A stretch of DNA of 64,000 bases from Arthrobacter terrae (GTDB lineage Bacteria; Actinomycetota; Actinomycetes; Actinomycetales; Micrococcaceae). The stretch is from contig NZ_JADNYM010000009.1 of assembly GCF_015708085.1 (NCBI RefSeq), forward strand, positions 62,001 through 126,000, read 5' to 3'. A program made the position numbers and the translations under genes. The notes beneath the pieces were generated by a model. It worked only from the letters and a program-made list of their open reading frames with translations, did not search any database and was not told the origin of the DNA. This document shows, one piece after another, positions 18,150 through 27,711 of the stretch. Numbering within the stretch: the stretch's first letter is position 1; each line of letters starts with the position of its first letter.

Positions 18150-19442
18150 ATGGCCATTACCGGAAGGTTCGTGTTGCTGGCACTCGCCGGGCTGATACCC
18201 ATCCTGCTCTTCCCCACCGGAGGGACCATCATCGCCTGGCTCGCCCTGCTGACGGTGGTGCTGATCGCGGACCTGGCTTTGGCGGCATCGGCACGGACGG
18301 TTCTCCTGCACCGTTCCCTTCCGGAAAACGTCCGGCTCACCGAAGGTACTCAGGCACACCTGACGCTGGTCAACGGTTCACGCAGGACGCTGCGGGCACA
18401 GGTACGCGAAGCCTGGCAGCCTTCCGCCGGCGCCGTGAATCCACGCCAGCAGGTCCTCGTCCGCGCCGGTGAACGGGTCCGGATCACGGTGGCGCTGCTG
18501 CCGACGCGGCGTGGGGATCTACACATTGCACACACCACGATCCGTTCCTACGGCCCGCTGCGCATGGCCGCGCGCCAGCGGACTATGGCAACCCCCGGTC
18601 GGTTACGCGTGCTGCCCGAGTTCCGTTCCAAACGGCAGCTGCCCGCCAAGCTCAGGAAGCTGCGTGAACTCGATGGCCGGGCGGCTGTACAGATCCGTGG
18701 CGCCGGGACGGAGTTTGATTCGCTGCGCGATTATGTCCGCGGCGACGATGTGCGCTCCATCGACTGGCGCGCAACCGCGCGGCGCCGCGACGTCGTCGTC
18801 CGCACGTGGCGCCCTGAGCGGGACCGGCGGCTGGTAATCCTGCTGGACACTTCACGGACGTCCGCTGCACGGATTGAGGACGAGCCGAGCTTAGACACCG
18901 GGATCGAGGCGGCACTGCTGCTGGCGGTGCTGGCTGAGCGCGGCGGTGACCGGGTGGATTTCCTGGCCTTCGACCGACGGGTCCGCGCACGGGTGAGTTC
19001 GGCCAGCAGGGGAAATCTGCTCGGCGCGCTGGTCCAGGCGATGGCACCATTGCGTTCTGAACTCATTGAAATGGACTGGCAGCAGATCCCCGGCCAGGTC
19101 CGGTCGGTATCCGCGCACCGGTCGCTGCTGGTGCTGTTGACGTCGCTGGATTCCGGCGCGCCCGAGGAAGGGCTGATTCCGATGCTGGGCCAGCTGGCGC
19201 TCAGACATCTGGTGGTGGTTGCCTCGGTGCGCGATCCCCTGCTGGGCCGGTTGCGGCTGGAACGGGCGACGGCGTCAGATATCTACCGCGCGTCAGCAGC
19301 CGAACGCGCGCTGCTGGACCGCGAAACTCTGGCCGCGCTGCTGCGCCGCCACGGCGTGGAGGTGGTGGACGCCGAACCGCACGAACTACCCTCGCAACTA
19401 GCCGACCTGTACATCCGCCTTAAAGTCACCGGCCGGCTTTGA
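18150..19442 (+). CDS. DUF58 domain protein
   Basis: A 430-residue protein with two adjacent N-terminal membrane segments (~residues 5-50). The DUF58 core follows, with the hallmark FDSLRDYVRGDDVRSIDWRA (~190-209) and a von Willebrand-A-like fold with LVILLDTSRTS. It is the usual partner of MoxR. The start at 18150 is the first ATG after the MoxR stop; the ribosome site is weak. Just past its stop an imperfect ~24-base unit (GGCTTCTGC...GATCCG) is duplicated at 19443-19491. Confidence 0.9.
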   Translation: MAITGRFVLLALAGLIPILLFPTGGTIIAWLALLTVVLIADLALAASARTVLLHRSLPENVRLTEGTQAHLTLVNGSRRTLRAQVREAWQPSAGAVNPRQQVLVRAGERVRITVALLPTRRGDLHIAHTTIRSYGPLRMAARQRTMATPGRLRVLPEFRSKRQLPAKLRKLRELDGRAAVQIRGAGTEFDSLRDYVRGDDVRSIDWRATARRRDVVVRTWRPERDRRLVILLDTSRTSAARIEDEPSLDTGIEAALLLAVLAERGGDRVDFLAFDRRVRARVSSASRGNLLGALVQAMAPLRSELIEMDWQQIPGQVRSVSAHRSLLVLLTSLDSGAPEEGLIPMLGQLALRHLVVVASVRDPLLGRLRLERATASDIYRASAAERALLDRETLAALLRRHGVEVVDAEPHELPSQLADLYIRLKVTGRL

Positions 19443-19523
19443 GGCGGCTTCTGCCCGGCGGATCCGGGCCGGCTTCTGCAAGACAGATCCGCACCAATCG
19501 GGTTACGGGACCTTCATGCGCAG

Positions 19524-19529
19524 TAGGGT
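19524..19529 (+). promoter_or_regulatory. Leaderless -10 box (TAGGGT) of the DUF4166 gene
   Basis: TAGGGT is followed by exactly six bases and then the ATG at 19536. No Shine-Dalgarno is present and no good -35 box is seen. Confidence 0.45.
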
Positions 19530-19535
19530 TGTGGC

Positions 19536-20249
19536 ATGAGCGGCATCTACGAACAAGCCATGGGCAAGGATTTTCACCGCCTCCAGCCTCAGGTCCAAGA
19601 GTACTTTTCGTTGGAGCCCGGTTCGGGAAGCTACGGCGTCGGCAAGGGGACCTTTGACGTCGTCGGCTGCCCGCAACCGTGGCTGCGTCCGCTGCTGAGG
19701 CTGAGCACGGGAGAAGAAGCGTTCTTCCCCGAATACGGAACCCGGGTTCCCTTCAGAATTGAAAACCACGCCCACCTTGATCCCTTTGGCCGGTCCAGCC
19801 TCACCGCCCGCCGGGAAATCAGCTTCCCCCACATCACCCGGCTGTTCCAGGACACCACCAGTCTGCAGACGGACGATGGCCGCAACCGGCTGCTGGACTA
19901 TGTGGGTAAGTACCGCCGGCTGGTCACTGATCTCAACGCCAGTGCAACCGATGATGGCATGCTACGCGGCGTCTCGCAGGCCTCCCGGCTGCTCGCCGGG
20001 AGGATCCGGCTCCCGCTGCCAGGCCAGCTGGATGCCCGGGCTTACGCGCAGCAGTGGTGGGATCAGGCTGCGCAGCGTCATCGGATCCAGGTTAAGGTGA
20101 TTCAACCGCAGCTGGGCCTGCTGCTGGTCTACGCGGGCAGCTTCGACTACGAACTGGTGCAGTACCCGGCGCACGAAGCCGCCGCGCACGGTGTACTCGG
20201 TTCCCTGCCGACCTACGCCCAGCCGATGCAGTGGGAGGCGAGGGTATGA
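19536..20249 (+). CDS. DUF4166 domain protein
   Basis: A 237-residue single-domain protein that fits DUF4166. It begins MSGIYEQAMGKDFHRLQP and contains SYGVGKGTFDVVGCPQPWLR, the variable central RIENHAHLDPFGR segment and ARRE. There is no signal peptide or membrane segment. The function of the domain is unknown; in other bacteria it can be joined to short-chain dehydrogenases. It appears to be transcribed alone from a leaderless promoter, downstream of the MoxR operon and convergent with the MetE-like gene. Confidence 0.75.
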   Translation: MSGIYEQAMGKDFHRLQPQVQEYFSLEPGSGSYGVGKGTFDVVGCPQPWLRPLLRLSTGEEAFFPEYGTRVPFRIENHAHLDPFGRSSLTARREISFPHITRLFQDTTSLQTDDGRNRLLDYVGKYRRLVTDLNASATDDGMLRGVSQASRLLAGRIRLPLPGQLDARAYAQQWWDQAAQRHRIQVKVIQPQLGLLLVYAGSFDYELVQYPAHEAAAHGVLGSLPTYAQPMQWEARV

Positions 20250-20283
20250 GCGCCAAAAGCCCGGTGTGAGCCGAGGCTGGAGG

Positions 20284-21321
20284 TCACTGAGTCCGCACGT
20301 CGTTCAGCGCCCGGGCAGTGTCCGTCAGCCGGTTCAGAACGGCGCGCGCGGTGACGGGCGGGTAGCCGGCCAACCCGCCGTCGGGCGTCAGCCGCAGTGC
20401 GTCGAGCGCCCGCGATGGCAGGCCCACCGAACGCCACGGCCGCATGACGGTCTGCACCAGCCGGGACACCTGCGGGAGCCCGCCGCCGAGGTGGTCATTA
20501 CCGATAATTCCTGCCCACACCTTTTTGCCGTCTTCCACAGCGGCCGCCAATTGCTCCCAGTCCTGCATCTGTTGGTCCCGCAGCGCAACGGCAATGCCGT
20601 CCGCGCCGGCAGCCAGCGCGAGCCGCACCGGTGCCTGAAGCCCGGGCAGGCAAAGAATCACCTGCGCGGCACCGGCAGCCTTCGCAGCAGCCAGGACCAG
20701 GTCCCAGCCCCAGGAAACCTCCTGCTCCCCGATGGAGCGCAGCGTACGGTAGCCGCTGGAAGTGGGGATGGTTCCGGCCAGGACCCTGGATATTTCCGGT
20801 TCATCGAGCTGCAGCGTCAGCTGTGCCCCCGGCGCGGCCGCTGCGACCCGGGCAAGGTGCCCGGAAATTCCGGCCGCCAAAGATTCGGTGATGTCGCGCC
20901 GTGCTCCCTGATCCAGGAGCGCACGCTCCCCATAATGCATGTAAAGGGACGCGGCCATGGTCCAGGGCCCGCAAAGCTGGACCTTCAGTTCGGCTCCCGA
21001 CTGCTCCTGTGCACCGATGACATCCGCCAAAACGTTAATGTCCGTTGACAGCGCGGACACTGCCCTGCGCTGATCCGCGCCGGCCCGGTCCACCAGGCGC
21101 CAGCCAAAGGTTTGCACGTCAACGGGAAGCTCGACGAGCACGGCAGCTGTCCGGCCAACGGCGTCGGAACCGATTCCACGGTCCGGGAGCTGGACCAGAT
21201 ACGGCAGCTGCGGATCGCCCAATTCGCCGTGCGTGATCCGGGCAGCCTCCACCGGGTCGGTGCCGGGCCAGCTGCCCAGCGCCGTCGCAGTCACCTCGGT
21301 GGGGATCAGGACGTCCGTCAC
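20284..21321 (-). CDS. MetE C-terminal-like (cobalamin-independent methionine synthase family) protein
   Basis: About 345 residues of the single-domain, archaeal-type MetE family (Rv3015c-like in gene neighbourhood). It begins with TATALGSWPGTDPVEAAR. The barrel segments VQLCGPWTMAASLY and LTLQLDEPEISRVL are recognisable. The usual zinc ligands look altered: the PDCGL motif reads PDGGL (TPDGGLAGYP) and the HxC motif reads VILCLPG. Classical methionine synthesis is therefore doubtful. The GTG at 21321 overlaps the chorismate mutase stop by four bases; a GTG at 21327 is the alternative. Confidence 0.75.
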   Translation of the reverse strand: MTDVLIPTEVTATALGSWPGTDPVEAARITHGELGDPQLPYLVQLPDRGIGSDAVGRTAAVLVELPVDVQTFGWRLVDRAGADQRRAVSALSTDINVLADVIGAQEQSGAELKVQLCGPWTMAASLYMHYGERALLDQGARRDITESLAAGISGHLARVAAAAPGAQLTLQLDEPEISRVLAGTIPTSSGYRTLRSIGEQEVSWGWDLVLAAAKAAGAAQVILCLPGLQAPVRLALAAGADGIAVALRDQQMQDWEQLAAAVEDGKKVWAGIIGNDHLGGGLPQVSRLVQTVMRPWRSVGLPSRALDALRLTPDGGLAGYPPVTARAVLNRLTDTARALNDVRTQ

Positions 21322-21773
21322 CGCCACTGTGAGCCGCCGCCGTCGAGCGTTGAATCGGCCAGGGGCGCGCTCTTCACCACCGGCGTAGCGCCGGTACGCA
21401 GCGCTTCGGTATGGCTGTCAGAGATGGCCTGATGATGGCGGATCACCTCGCTGATGATGAAGTTCAGGAACTTTTCCGCAAACGCCGGGTCCAGATGGGC
21501 CGACTCGGCCAGTGCCCGCAACCGGGCAATCTGCGCAGCTTCCCGACCCGGATCGCCCGGTGGGAGCTGATGCTGGGCCTTGAGGAAGCCAACCCGCTGG
21601 GTGGCTTTGAATCGTTCCGCGAGCAGGTACACCAAGGTGGCATCGATATTGTCGATACTGGAGCGCATCGCAAGCAATTCCGCCATCACGGCAGGGTCGA
21701 TGTGGCCGGCCAGTGAGCTGGCCGTGGGGTCGAAATCGGCTTCGGCCTCGTGGCTGGGGGTCGGTTCAGTCAT
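21318..21773 (-). CDS. Chorismate mutase (AroQ type)
   Basis: A 151-residue actinobacterial AroQ-type mutase converting chorismate to prephenate for Phe/Tyr synthesis. After a ~25-residue acidic tail, the helical core begins MRSSIDNIDATLVYLLAERF. It continues with TQRVGFLKAQHQLPPGDPGR, then ARLRALAESAHLDPAFAEKF and IISEVIRHHQ. Conserved Arg, Lys and Glu positions are present. There is no signal peptide, so it is cytoplasmic. It is probably transcribed leaderless and translationally coupled to the MetE-like gene. Confidence 0.92.
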   Translation of the reverse strand: MTEPTPSHEAEADFDPTASSLAGHIDPAVMAELLAMRSSIDNIDATLVYLLAERFKATQRVGFLKAQHQLPPGDPGREAAQIARLRALAESAHLDPAFAEKFLNFIISEVIRHHQAISDSHTEALRTGATPVVKSAPLADSTLDGGGSQWR

Positions 21774-21779
21774 GTTTTT

Positions 21780-21806
21780 AGTCTAAGTGGTGCAGCCCAA
21801 GTGCAA
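21780..21806 (-). promoter_or_regulatory. Leaderless promoter of chorismate mutase
   Basis: On the minus strand TTGCAC (21806-21801), 15 bases, TAGACT (21785-21780) and then six bases precede the ATG at 21773. No ribosome site lies between. The -35 spacing is shorter than ideal. Confidence 0.55.
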
Positions 21807-21886
21807 CCCCTAACCGGCCGGCAGCTGTGGCGCGAATGAACGCTTGGTTCAGCCACAGCTGCCGACCAATTCAACTGATGCGCCGG

Positions 21887-23584
21887 TTAGCCGGGGAGCA
21901 GCGCCCGGTGTGCCTGCCGCCGCTTGGCCTGCTCAGCGGGATCGGGCACCGGGAGCGAGGCAATGAGCCGCTTGGTGTAATCATCCTGCGGATTACCCAT
22001 CACCTGGCTGCCGATCCCCTGCTCCACCATCTTGCCCTTGTAGAGCACACCCACCCAATGCGAGAGGATGTCCACTACCGCAAGGTCATGGCTGATAAAC
22101 AGGGCCGCGAAACCAAACTCTGCCTGGATTTCCTTGAACAGCTCCAGCACCTTCGCCTGCACCGAAACATCCAAGGCGGACGTCGGCTCATCGGCGATCA
22201 GCAGCTTCGGATTCAGCGCCAGCGCCCGGGCCAGGGATGCCCGCTGACGCTGGCCGCCGGAGAGCTCGTGCGGGAACCTGCTGGCGTAGATCCTGGGCAG
22301 CTGCACCGCTTCGAGTAATTCCCCGACCCGCTTTTCCACCTCCTGCGGGGAACGCTTCTCATGGATCAGGATCGGCTCGGCAACGCATTCACCAATGCTC
22401 AATTGTGGGTTGAAGGACGCTGCCGGGTCCTGGAAAACGAAGCCGATGTCCTTGCGCAGCGGCCGGAAGGTGCGCTCGCGGAAGGTGCGCATTTCGTAAC
22501 CCAGGACTTTCAGCGAACCGCCGGTCGTCTTGTTCAGCCCCGCGATCGCCCGACCAATGGTGGTCTTGCCGGAGCCCGACTCCCCCACCAGTCCAAAGAC
22601 CTCGCCGGCGGAAATGCTGAAGTTCACCTCATCCACGGCACGGAAGGCCGGTGTGCCCAAGCGGCCCGGATATTCAATCACCAGGCCCTTCGCCTGGACC
22701 AGGACCTCGGATTCCTGGTGCGCCCGTTCCGTCAGCCCGGCCGAAGCGGAGTTACGTCCCAGATGGGGCACCGCCGCCAGCAGCTTCTTGGTGTAATCCT
22801 GCTTGGGAGACGCGAAGAGCGTGGTGGCGTCCGCTTCCTCGACCACGTCCCCCTGGTACATCACCACCACGCGGTCCGCCAGATCCGCCACTACACCCAT
22901 ATTGTGCGTGATCAGGACGATGGACGTGCCGTAGACGTCCCGGCAGTCGCGCAGCAGCTCAAGAATCTCCGCCTGGACCGTCACATCCAGGGCGGTGGTG
23001 GGCTCATCCGCGACGATCAGACCCGGATTCAGGGCCAGCGCTGCGGCAATCACCACGCGCTGCTTCTGCCCGCCGGAGAACTGGTGCGGATAATAGTCCA
23101 CTCGCTTTTCCGGCTCCGGAATCCCCACCTTGCCGAGGGCCTCGATGGCGCGGGCACGGGCTTCCTTCTTCCCCACCTTGCCGTGCGCCCGCAGGCCCTC
23201 GGCAATCTGCCAGCCGACGGTGAACACCGGGTTCAGGGCGGTCGAGGGCTCCTGGAAGACCATTGCAACTTCCAGCCCGCGGATCTGGCGCAGATGTCGT
23301 GGTGTCACACTGATGACATTGTTTCCGCTGATCAGCACGGCTCCGGAACTGATGGCCGTCTCCGGCAGCAGACCCAAAATGGTCTTTGCGGTGACGGTTT
23401 TACCGGATCCGGATTCACCGACGATGGCCACAATCTCCGCCGCAGCCACGGTGAGGGATACGTCGTCGACGGCTTTCACGTCACCGCTGTCGGTGGCGAA
23501 AGTGACCTTTAGATGCTCGATGTTCAGTACCGGGCCGTCCGTTTCCGAACGGATGTTCTTCGGTCGTTCTGCTGCGTGGCTCAT
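21887..23584 (-). CDS. Oligopeptide ABC importer, fused double ATPase (DppD-DppF type)
   Basis: A 565-residue protein with two complete ABC domains in tandem. The first has Walker A GESGSGKT (residues ~56-63), signature FSGGQKQR and Walker [14 protein letters not shown]. The second has GESGSGKT (~335-342), signature LSGGQRQR and [13 protein letters not shown]. Each is followed by an oligopeptide-transporter C-terminal segment. It energises uptake through the adjacent permeases. The ATG overlaps the DppC-type stop by four bases (ATGA). It is the last gene of the SBP-permease-permease-ATPase operon. Confidence 0.95.
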   Translation of the reverse strand: MSHAAERPKNIRSETDGPVLNIEHLKVTFATDSGDVKAVDDVSLTVAAAEIVAIVGESGSGKTVTAKTILGLLPETAISSGAVLISGNNVISVTPRHLRQIRGLEVAMVFQEPSTALNPVFTVGWQIAEGLRAHGKVGKKEARARAIEALGKVGIPEPEKRVDYYPHQFSGGQKQRVVIAAALALNPGLIVADEPTTALDVTVQAEILELLRDCRDVYGTSIVLITHNMGVVADLADRVVVMYQGDVVEEADATTLFASPKQDYTKKLLAAVPHLGRNSASAGLTERAHQESEVLVQAKGLVIEYPGRLGTPAFRAVDEVNFSISAGEVFGLVGESGSGKTTIGRAIAGLNKTTGGSLKVLGYEMRTFRERTFRPLRKDIGFVFQDPAASFNPQLSIGECVAEPILIHEKRSPQEVEKRVGELLEAVQLPRIYASRFPHELSGGQRQRASLARALALNPKLLIADEPTSALDVSVQAKVLELFKEIQAEFGFAALFISHDLAVVDILSHWVGVLYKGKMVEQGIGSQVMGNPQDDYTKRLIASLPVPDPAEQAKRRQAHRALLPG

Positions 23585-24579
23585 ACCGTTACCCCATTTC
23601 CAGCTATTTCGGTTCCCGGCGCGTTAAGAGCGTTGGTGCCCGGTGTCTGCGGCGCCGCCGGCTGTTTCCGGCCGGCACGCCGCCGGCCGCGCAACCGCGG
23701 ATCGTTCAGATCGTTCATGCTCTCGCCGACCAAGGTCAGACCCAGCACGGTAAGCACAATGGCCGCACCGGGAAAGACACCCGTCCACCAAATGCCGGCG
23801 GTGGTGTCCGAGAGCGCCTTATTCAAGTCGTAGCCCCATTCGGCCGCGGAGGAGGGCTCGATCCCGAACCCCAGGAAGCCAAGTCCAGCCAGGGTCAAGA
23901 TAGCTTCGGAGGCATTGAGCGTGAAGATCAGCGGAAGGGTCCGGGTGGCATTTTTGTAGATGTGCCGGGCCATAATCCGCACGGACGAAGCGCCGACCAC
24001 CATAGCGGATTCCACAAAGGGTTCCGCCTTGAGCCTGATGGTCTCGGCGCGGATCACCCGGAAATACTGCGGGATGAACACCACCGTGATGGAAATGGCT
24101 GCGGCAAAAATTCCGCCCAGCATGCTGGACCGGCCATGGCTGATGGCAATGGACATCACGATGGCCAGCAGCAGCGTGGGGAAGGCATAGATGGCATCGG
24201 CAATCACCACCAGGATGCGGTCCAGCCAGCCGCCGATGTAACCGGAGACCAGGCCGAGAGCGACGCCGAGGAAGATGGAAAGTATCACAGCCACCACAAT
24301 GACGATCACGGCGGTCTGCGTACCCCAGACAACCCGGGAGAGCACGTCATAACCGCCCGACGTCGTCCCCCACAGGTGCTTGCCCGAGGGCGCAAGCTGC
24401 GAATCGAAGTGCTGGGCAAATCCATAGGGAGCGATCAGCGGTGCAAAGGCTGCCGTCAGCAGGAACAGGGCGGTGATTACCAGACCGGTAACCAGCATGC
24501 CGCGCTGCAGCCCTACGCTTTTACCCAGATGGGAGATCACCGGGAGGCGCTGGAACAAGGATCCTTCTTTTCTGCTCAT
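23581..24579 (-). CDS. Oligopeptide ABC importer permease (DppC type)
   Basis: A 332-residue permease with six predicted membrane segments. It has the N-terminal OppC-type region and the EAA loop (residues ~225-245, VESAMVVGASSVRIMARHI). The start at 24579 lies two bases after the upstream permease stop, and the coding frame above it is not permease-like. The long C-terminal tail is basic (LRGRRRAGRKQ). It forms the membrane channel together with the DppB-type protein. Confidence 0.93.
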   Translation of the reverse strand: MSRKEGSLFQRLPVISHLGKSVGLQRGMLVTGLVITALFLLTAAFAPLIAPYGFAQHFDSQLAPSGKHLWGTTSGGYDVLSRVVWGTQTAVIVIVVAVILSIFLGVALGLVSGYIGGWLDRILVVIADAIYAFPTLLLAIVMSIAISHGRSSMLGGIFAAAISITVVFIPQYFRVIRAETIRLKAEPFVESAMVVGASSVRIMARHIYKNATRTLPLIFTLNASEAILTLAGLGFLGFGIEPSSAAEWGYDLNKALSDTTAGIWWTGVFPGAAIVLTVLGLTLVGESMNDLNDPRLRGRRRAGRKQPAAPQTPGTNALNAPGTEIAGNGVTV

Positions 24580-24581
24580 GG

Positions 24582-25673
24582 TCAGTACCTCACTCGCGGG
24601 TCGATCAGCGCAGCGACAACGTCCACGATGAAGTTGGTGAGCGCAACAATCACGGCCAGCAGCACCACGATGCCCTGGACCGCCACGAAGTCGCGCGCGG
24701 TGAGGTACTGGGCCAGCTGGAAGCCCAGGCCCTTCCACTCAAATGTCGTCTCGGTCAGCACGGCGCCGCCGAGCAGCAAAGCAATCTGCAGACCCATCAC
24801 GGTGATAATGGGAATCAGCGCGGGTTTGTAGGCGTGCTTGGTCACCAGACGGAATTCGCGGATCCCGCGGGAACGGCCCGCTTCCACATAGTCACGGCTC
24901 AGCGTGCCGATCACGTTCGTTCGCACCAGCCGCAGGAACACGCCGCCGGTCAGCAGACCGAGCGCTATCGCCGGCAGCACGGCATGTGCCATGACGTCAC
25001 CGAGGGCAGCCAGATTGCCGCTGCGGATGGCGTCCAGCCAATAAATTCCGGTCGGATTTGCCAATGCTGTCAGCGCGATCTCGTTACCCGATTTCGCCCG
25101 CCCGGCCACCGGCAGCCAGCCAAGTCCGACGGCGAAAACCAGTTTGAGCAGCAGGCCGGCGAAGAACACCGGGGTTGCGTAGGAGAGGATGGCAAAGATG
25201 CGCAGGACTGCGTCCGGCCATTTGTCCCGGTATTTCGCTGCCACCATTCCCAGTGGAATTCCAATGATCAGCGCCACGACCAGCGAATTAATGGCCAGCT
25301 CCAAGGTCGCCGTGCCGTAGGTGGCGAGCATGTCGGTGACCTTGAGGTTGTCCGAGATGGTGCGGCCGAAGTTCCCGGTGGCGATCTGCCCCAGATACTC
25401 GAAATACTGCACCCAAATGGGCCTGTCGTATCCCGCTGCGTGGATCCGGGCCTGCAGCGCATCCGGTGGCAGGCGACCGCCCAAGGCTGCGGTGATCGGG
25501 TCTCCGGTGATCCGCATCAGGAAGAAGACCAGAGTGATCAGGATAAAGATCGTCGGAAAGATCAGCAAGAACCTGACGACCAAGTACTTGCCAAGGCCGC
25601 CGCCGGTTTTGGTTTTTTTGCTCGGAAGAAGCCCGTCGGCTTCCTGCGGTGGTGCGTCGATCAACGTTGTCAT
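24582..25673 (-). CDS. Oligopeptide ABC importer permease (DppB type)
   Basis: A 363-residue permease. The cytoplasmic N-terminal ~30 residues are charged and are followed by TM1 (FLLIFPTIFILITLVFFLM). The family's GDP, GRTI and EAA-loop (VEAGRSRGIREFRLVTKHAY) motifs are present, and the C-terminus ends IDPRVRY. The ATG at 25673 follows AGGTAG. A strong stem-loop separates this gene from the upstream binding-protein gene. Confidence 0.94.
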   Translation of the reverse strand: MTTLIDAPPQEADGLLPSKKTKTGGGLGKYLVVRFLLIFPTIFILITLVFFLMRITGDPITAALGGRLPPDALQARIHAAGYDRPIWVQYFEYLGQIATGNFGRTISDNLKVTDMLATYGTATLELAINSLVVALIIGIPLGMVAAKYRDKWPDAVLRIFAILSYATPVFFAGLLLKLVFAVGLGWLPVAGRAKSGNEIALTALANPTGIYWLDAIRSGNLAALGDVMAHAVLPAIALGLLTGGVFLRLVRTNVIGTLSRDYVEAGRSRGIREFRLVTKHAYKPALIPIITVMGLQIALLLGGAVLTETTFEWKGLGFQLAQYLTARDFVAVQGIVVLLAVIVALTNFIVDVVAALIDPRVRY

Positions 25674-25755
25674 TGCTACCTAAGTTCTCTTATACCCGCC
25701 GCTGCCCGCAGCCCCCCGTGCAGCACCGCTGCGGCCCAGCGCCGGTACTGCACGC

Positions 25756-25801
25756 GGGAGGCGGGGCGCCCGGTAGGCCGCCCCGCCTCCCCCCCCCCCC
25801 C
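25756..25801 (-). promoter_or_regulatory. Intercistronic stem-loop with 13-C tract
   Basis: GGGAGGCGGGG (25756-25766) pairs perfectly with CCCCGCCTCCC (25781-25791) around a 14-base loop. The right arm runs into an uninterrupted 13-base C tract (25789-25801). There is no U-run in the transcribed sense, so it is more likely a partial terminator or mRNA stabiliser that favours the binding protein over the permeases. Confidence 0.65.
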
Positions 25802-25846
25802 AACGGGCAGTCAGTAATTATTTCTGTGTGTTTCCTGCGCCTGCGG

Positions 25847-27490
25847 TTACTTGGAAAGAACTCCCAGGCGGAACTTGAAGGACGCGTCAAGAGTATCCTT
25901 CACGCCCTTGACGTCCTTGCCGGAGACTGCCACCTGGGCACCCTGCAGAAGCGGCAGCGTGGACAGATCCTTGGCCACATCGGTCTGGATCTGCTCGATC
26001 ATCTTCTGCCGAGCGGCCTTGTCCACGGTGGTGACCTGCTCCGAAATCAGGTTGGCGACCGTTGGGTTTGAATAGTGGTTCTTCAGGAAGCTGGAGGCAT
26101 CTCCGCCGAAGAACGGGGTCAGGTAGTTATCTGCATCCGAGTAGTCCGGGAACCAGCCCAGCTGGTAGAGCGGGTAAGCATCCTTGACGCGGTCCTTGCT
26201 GTAGGTGACCCACTCGGTGGACTGCAGGTTCACCTTGAACAGACCGGTCTTTTCCAGCTGGTCCTTCACCGCAGCGTACTCATCCCCGGAGGAGGTTCCG
26301 TAGTGGTCCGGGTTGTACTGCAGATTCAGCGTCACGGGCGTGCTCACACCGGCATCGGCGAGGGCCTTCTTGGCCTTATCCGCGCTGGGCTTACCGGTTC
26401 CATCCCCGTACATTTCCTTCAGCGGCTCAATGGCGCCCGCAAAGCCCTGCGGGACGTAGGAGTAGACCGGCAGATATGTGCCCTTGTAGACCTGTTCCGC
26501 AATGGCCCCGCGATCGACGGAATCCGCGACTGCCTGACGGACAGCCAGTGACTTGGCCGGGTCGGCCTCCGGCGTGGTGGCGCCGAATGGCATGGTGTTG
26601 AAGTTGAAGACTATGTAGCGCAGCTCGCCGCCGGGGCCCACATCCACGTTTACCTTATTGGAGCTTTTCAGATTCTCAATGTCCGTGGCCGTCAGGCTGC
26701 GGGAGGCAACGTCGACGTTGCCCTGCTGCACGTCGAGCTTGAGATTATTGGAGTCAGCATAGTACTTGACGTTGACGGTGTCCGTCTTCGGTTTGCCCAG
26801 CAGGCCCTTGTAGTCCGGGTAGGACTTAAAGCTGATCAGCTCGTTCTTCTTGTACGACTCAATGGTGTACTGGCCGGCAAATGCCTTGGCCGCGATAATG
26901 TCCTCATCGTTCATGATCTTGTCCGCCGGGAATACCTTGTGGTCCACGATGGGGCCGGCAGGGCTGCTGAGGACCTGCGCGAAGGTCTGGTCATTGCCCT
27001 TCTTGAGATTGAAGACCACGGTGGTGGCGTCCGGTGCGTCCACTGTGGCCAGGTTCCCCAGCAGTGACGACGGACCGTTGGCATCATTGATCTTCAGCTG
27101 TCGGTCAAAACTGAACTTCACATCGGTGGAATCAAGGGTGTCGCCGTTCGCAAACTTGAGCCCGGATTTCAGCTTTACCGTGTAGGCGGTGGGTGTGGTG
27201 AACGACGCCGACTCCGCAAGGTCAGGCTGCGGGTCCGCACCTCCTGGTTTGGAGTTCAGGACGAACGGGTAGATCTGGTTCATCACCATAAAAGAGCCGT
27301 TGTCGTAGGATCCTGCGGGATCCAGGAACGTCACCTTGTCTGTGGTGCCGAAAGTGATGGGTGCTCCGGAAGAACCGGCCGTGTTGGTCTGTGATGTACC
27401 GGCGGTGGGCCCGGTGCATGCTGTCAGTGCCAATGCCGAGACACCGGCGAAGGCCACGAGGTAGCGCAACCCTGTCTTTTTCTTAGCCAT
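25847..27490 (-). CDS. Oligopeptide ABC importer substrate-binding lipoprotein
   Basis: A 547-residue family-5 extracellular binding protein. Its signal peptide ends in the lipobox LALTAC (Cys near residue 25), followed by a Thr/Gly/Ser linker. The family-5 body contains YTVKLKSGLKFANGDTLDSTDV, LAVRQAVADSVDRGAIAEQV and LGWFPDYSDADNYLTPFF. The start at 27490 is chosen because the signal peptide begins there (MAKKKTGLRY). It is the first gene of the importer operon. The substrate is presumably peptides, but specificity cannot be read. Confidence 0.94.
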   Translation of the reverse strand: MAKKKTGLRYLVAFAGVSALALTACTGPTAGTSQTNTAGSSGAPITFGTTDKVTFLDPAGSYDNGSFMVMNQIYPFVLNSKPGGADPQPDLAESASFTTPTAYTVKLKSGLKFANGDTLDSTDVKFSFDRQLKINDANGPSSLLGNLATVDAPDATTVVFNLKKGNDQTFAQVLSSPAGPIVDHKVFPADKIMNDEDIIAAKAFAGQYTIESYKKNELISFKSYPDYKGLLGKPKTDTVNVKYYADSNNLKLDVQQGNVDVASRSLTATDIENLKSSNKVNVDVGPGGELRYIVFNFNTMPFGATTPEADPAKSLAVRQAVADSVDRGAIAEQVYKGTYLPVYSYVPQGFAGAIEPLKEMYGDGTGKPSADKAKKALADAGVSTPVTLNLQYNPDHYGTSSGDEYAAVKDQLEKTGLFKVNLQSTEWVTYSKDRVKDAYPLYQLGWFPDYSDADNYLTPFFGGDASSFLKNHYSNPTVANLISEQVTTVDKAARQKMIEQIQTDVAKDLSTLPLLQGAQVAVSGKDVKGVKDTLDASFKFRLGVLSK

Positions 27491-27711
27491 CTGGAAACTT
27501 TCTTGTCGGAAGTGCGATCGTACCCGCGGACACGTCTTTGTGAGCGAAGGCACATTCGTTATCCCTTGTTTCTACCAGATCCGGGGAAAGTTTTTCGCAC
27601 AACAACAAAAGTTGCAACCAGATGGTTACCGCAGCCGGCCCGTTCCGCGCTCTAGGGGCACAGGCGATAGGATCGCAGAACAACCGAGGGCTGGAGGAAC
27701 CGATCAGGAAA

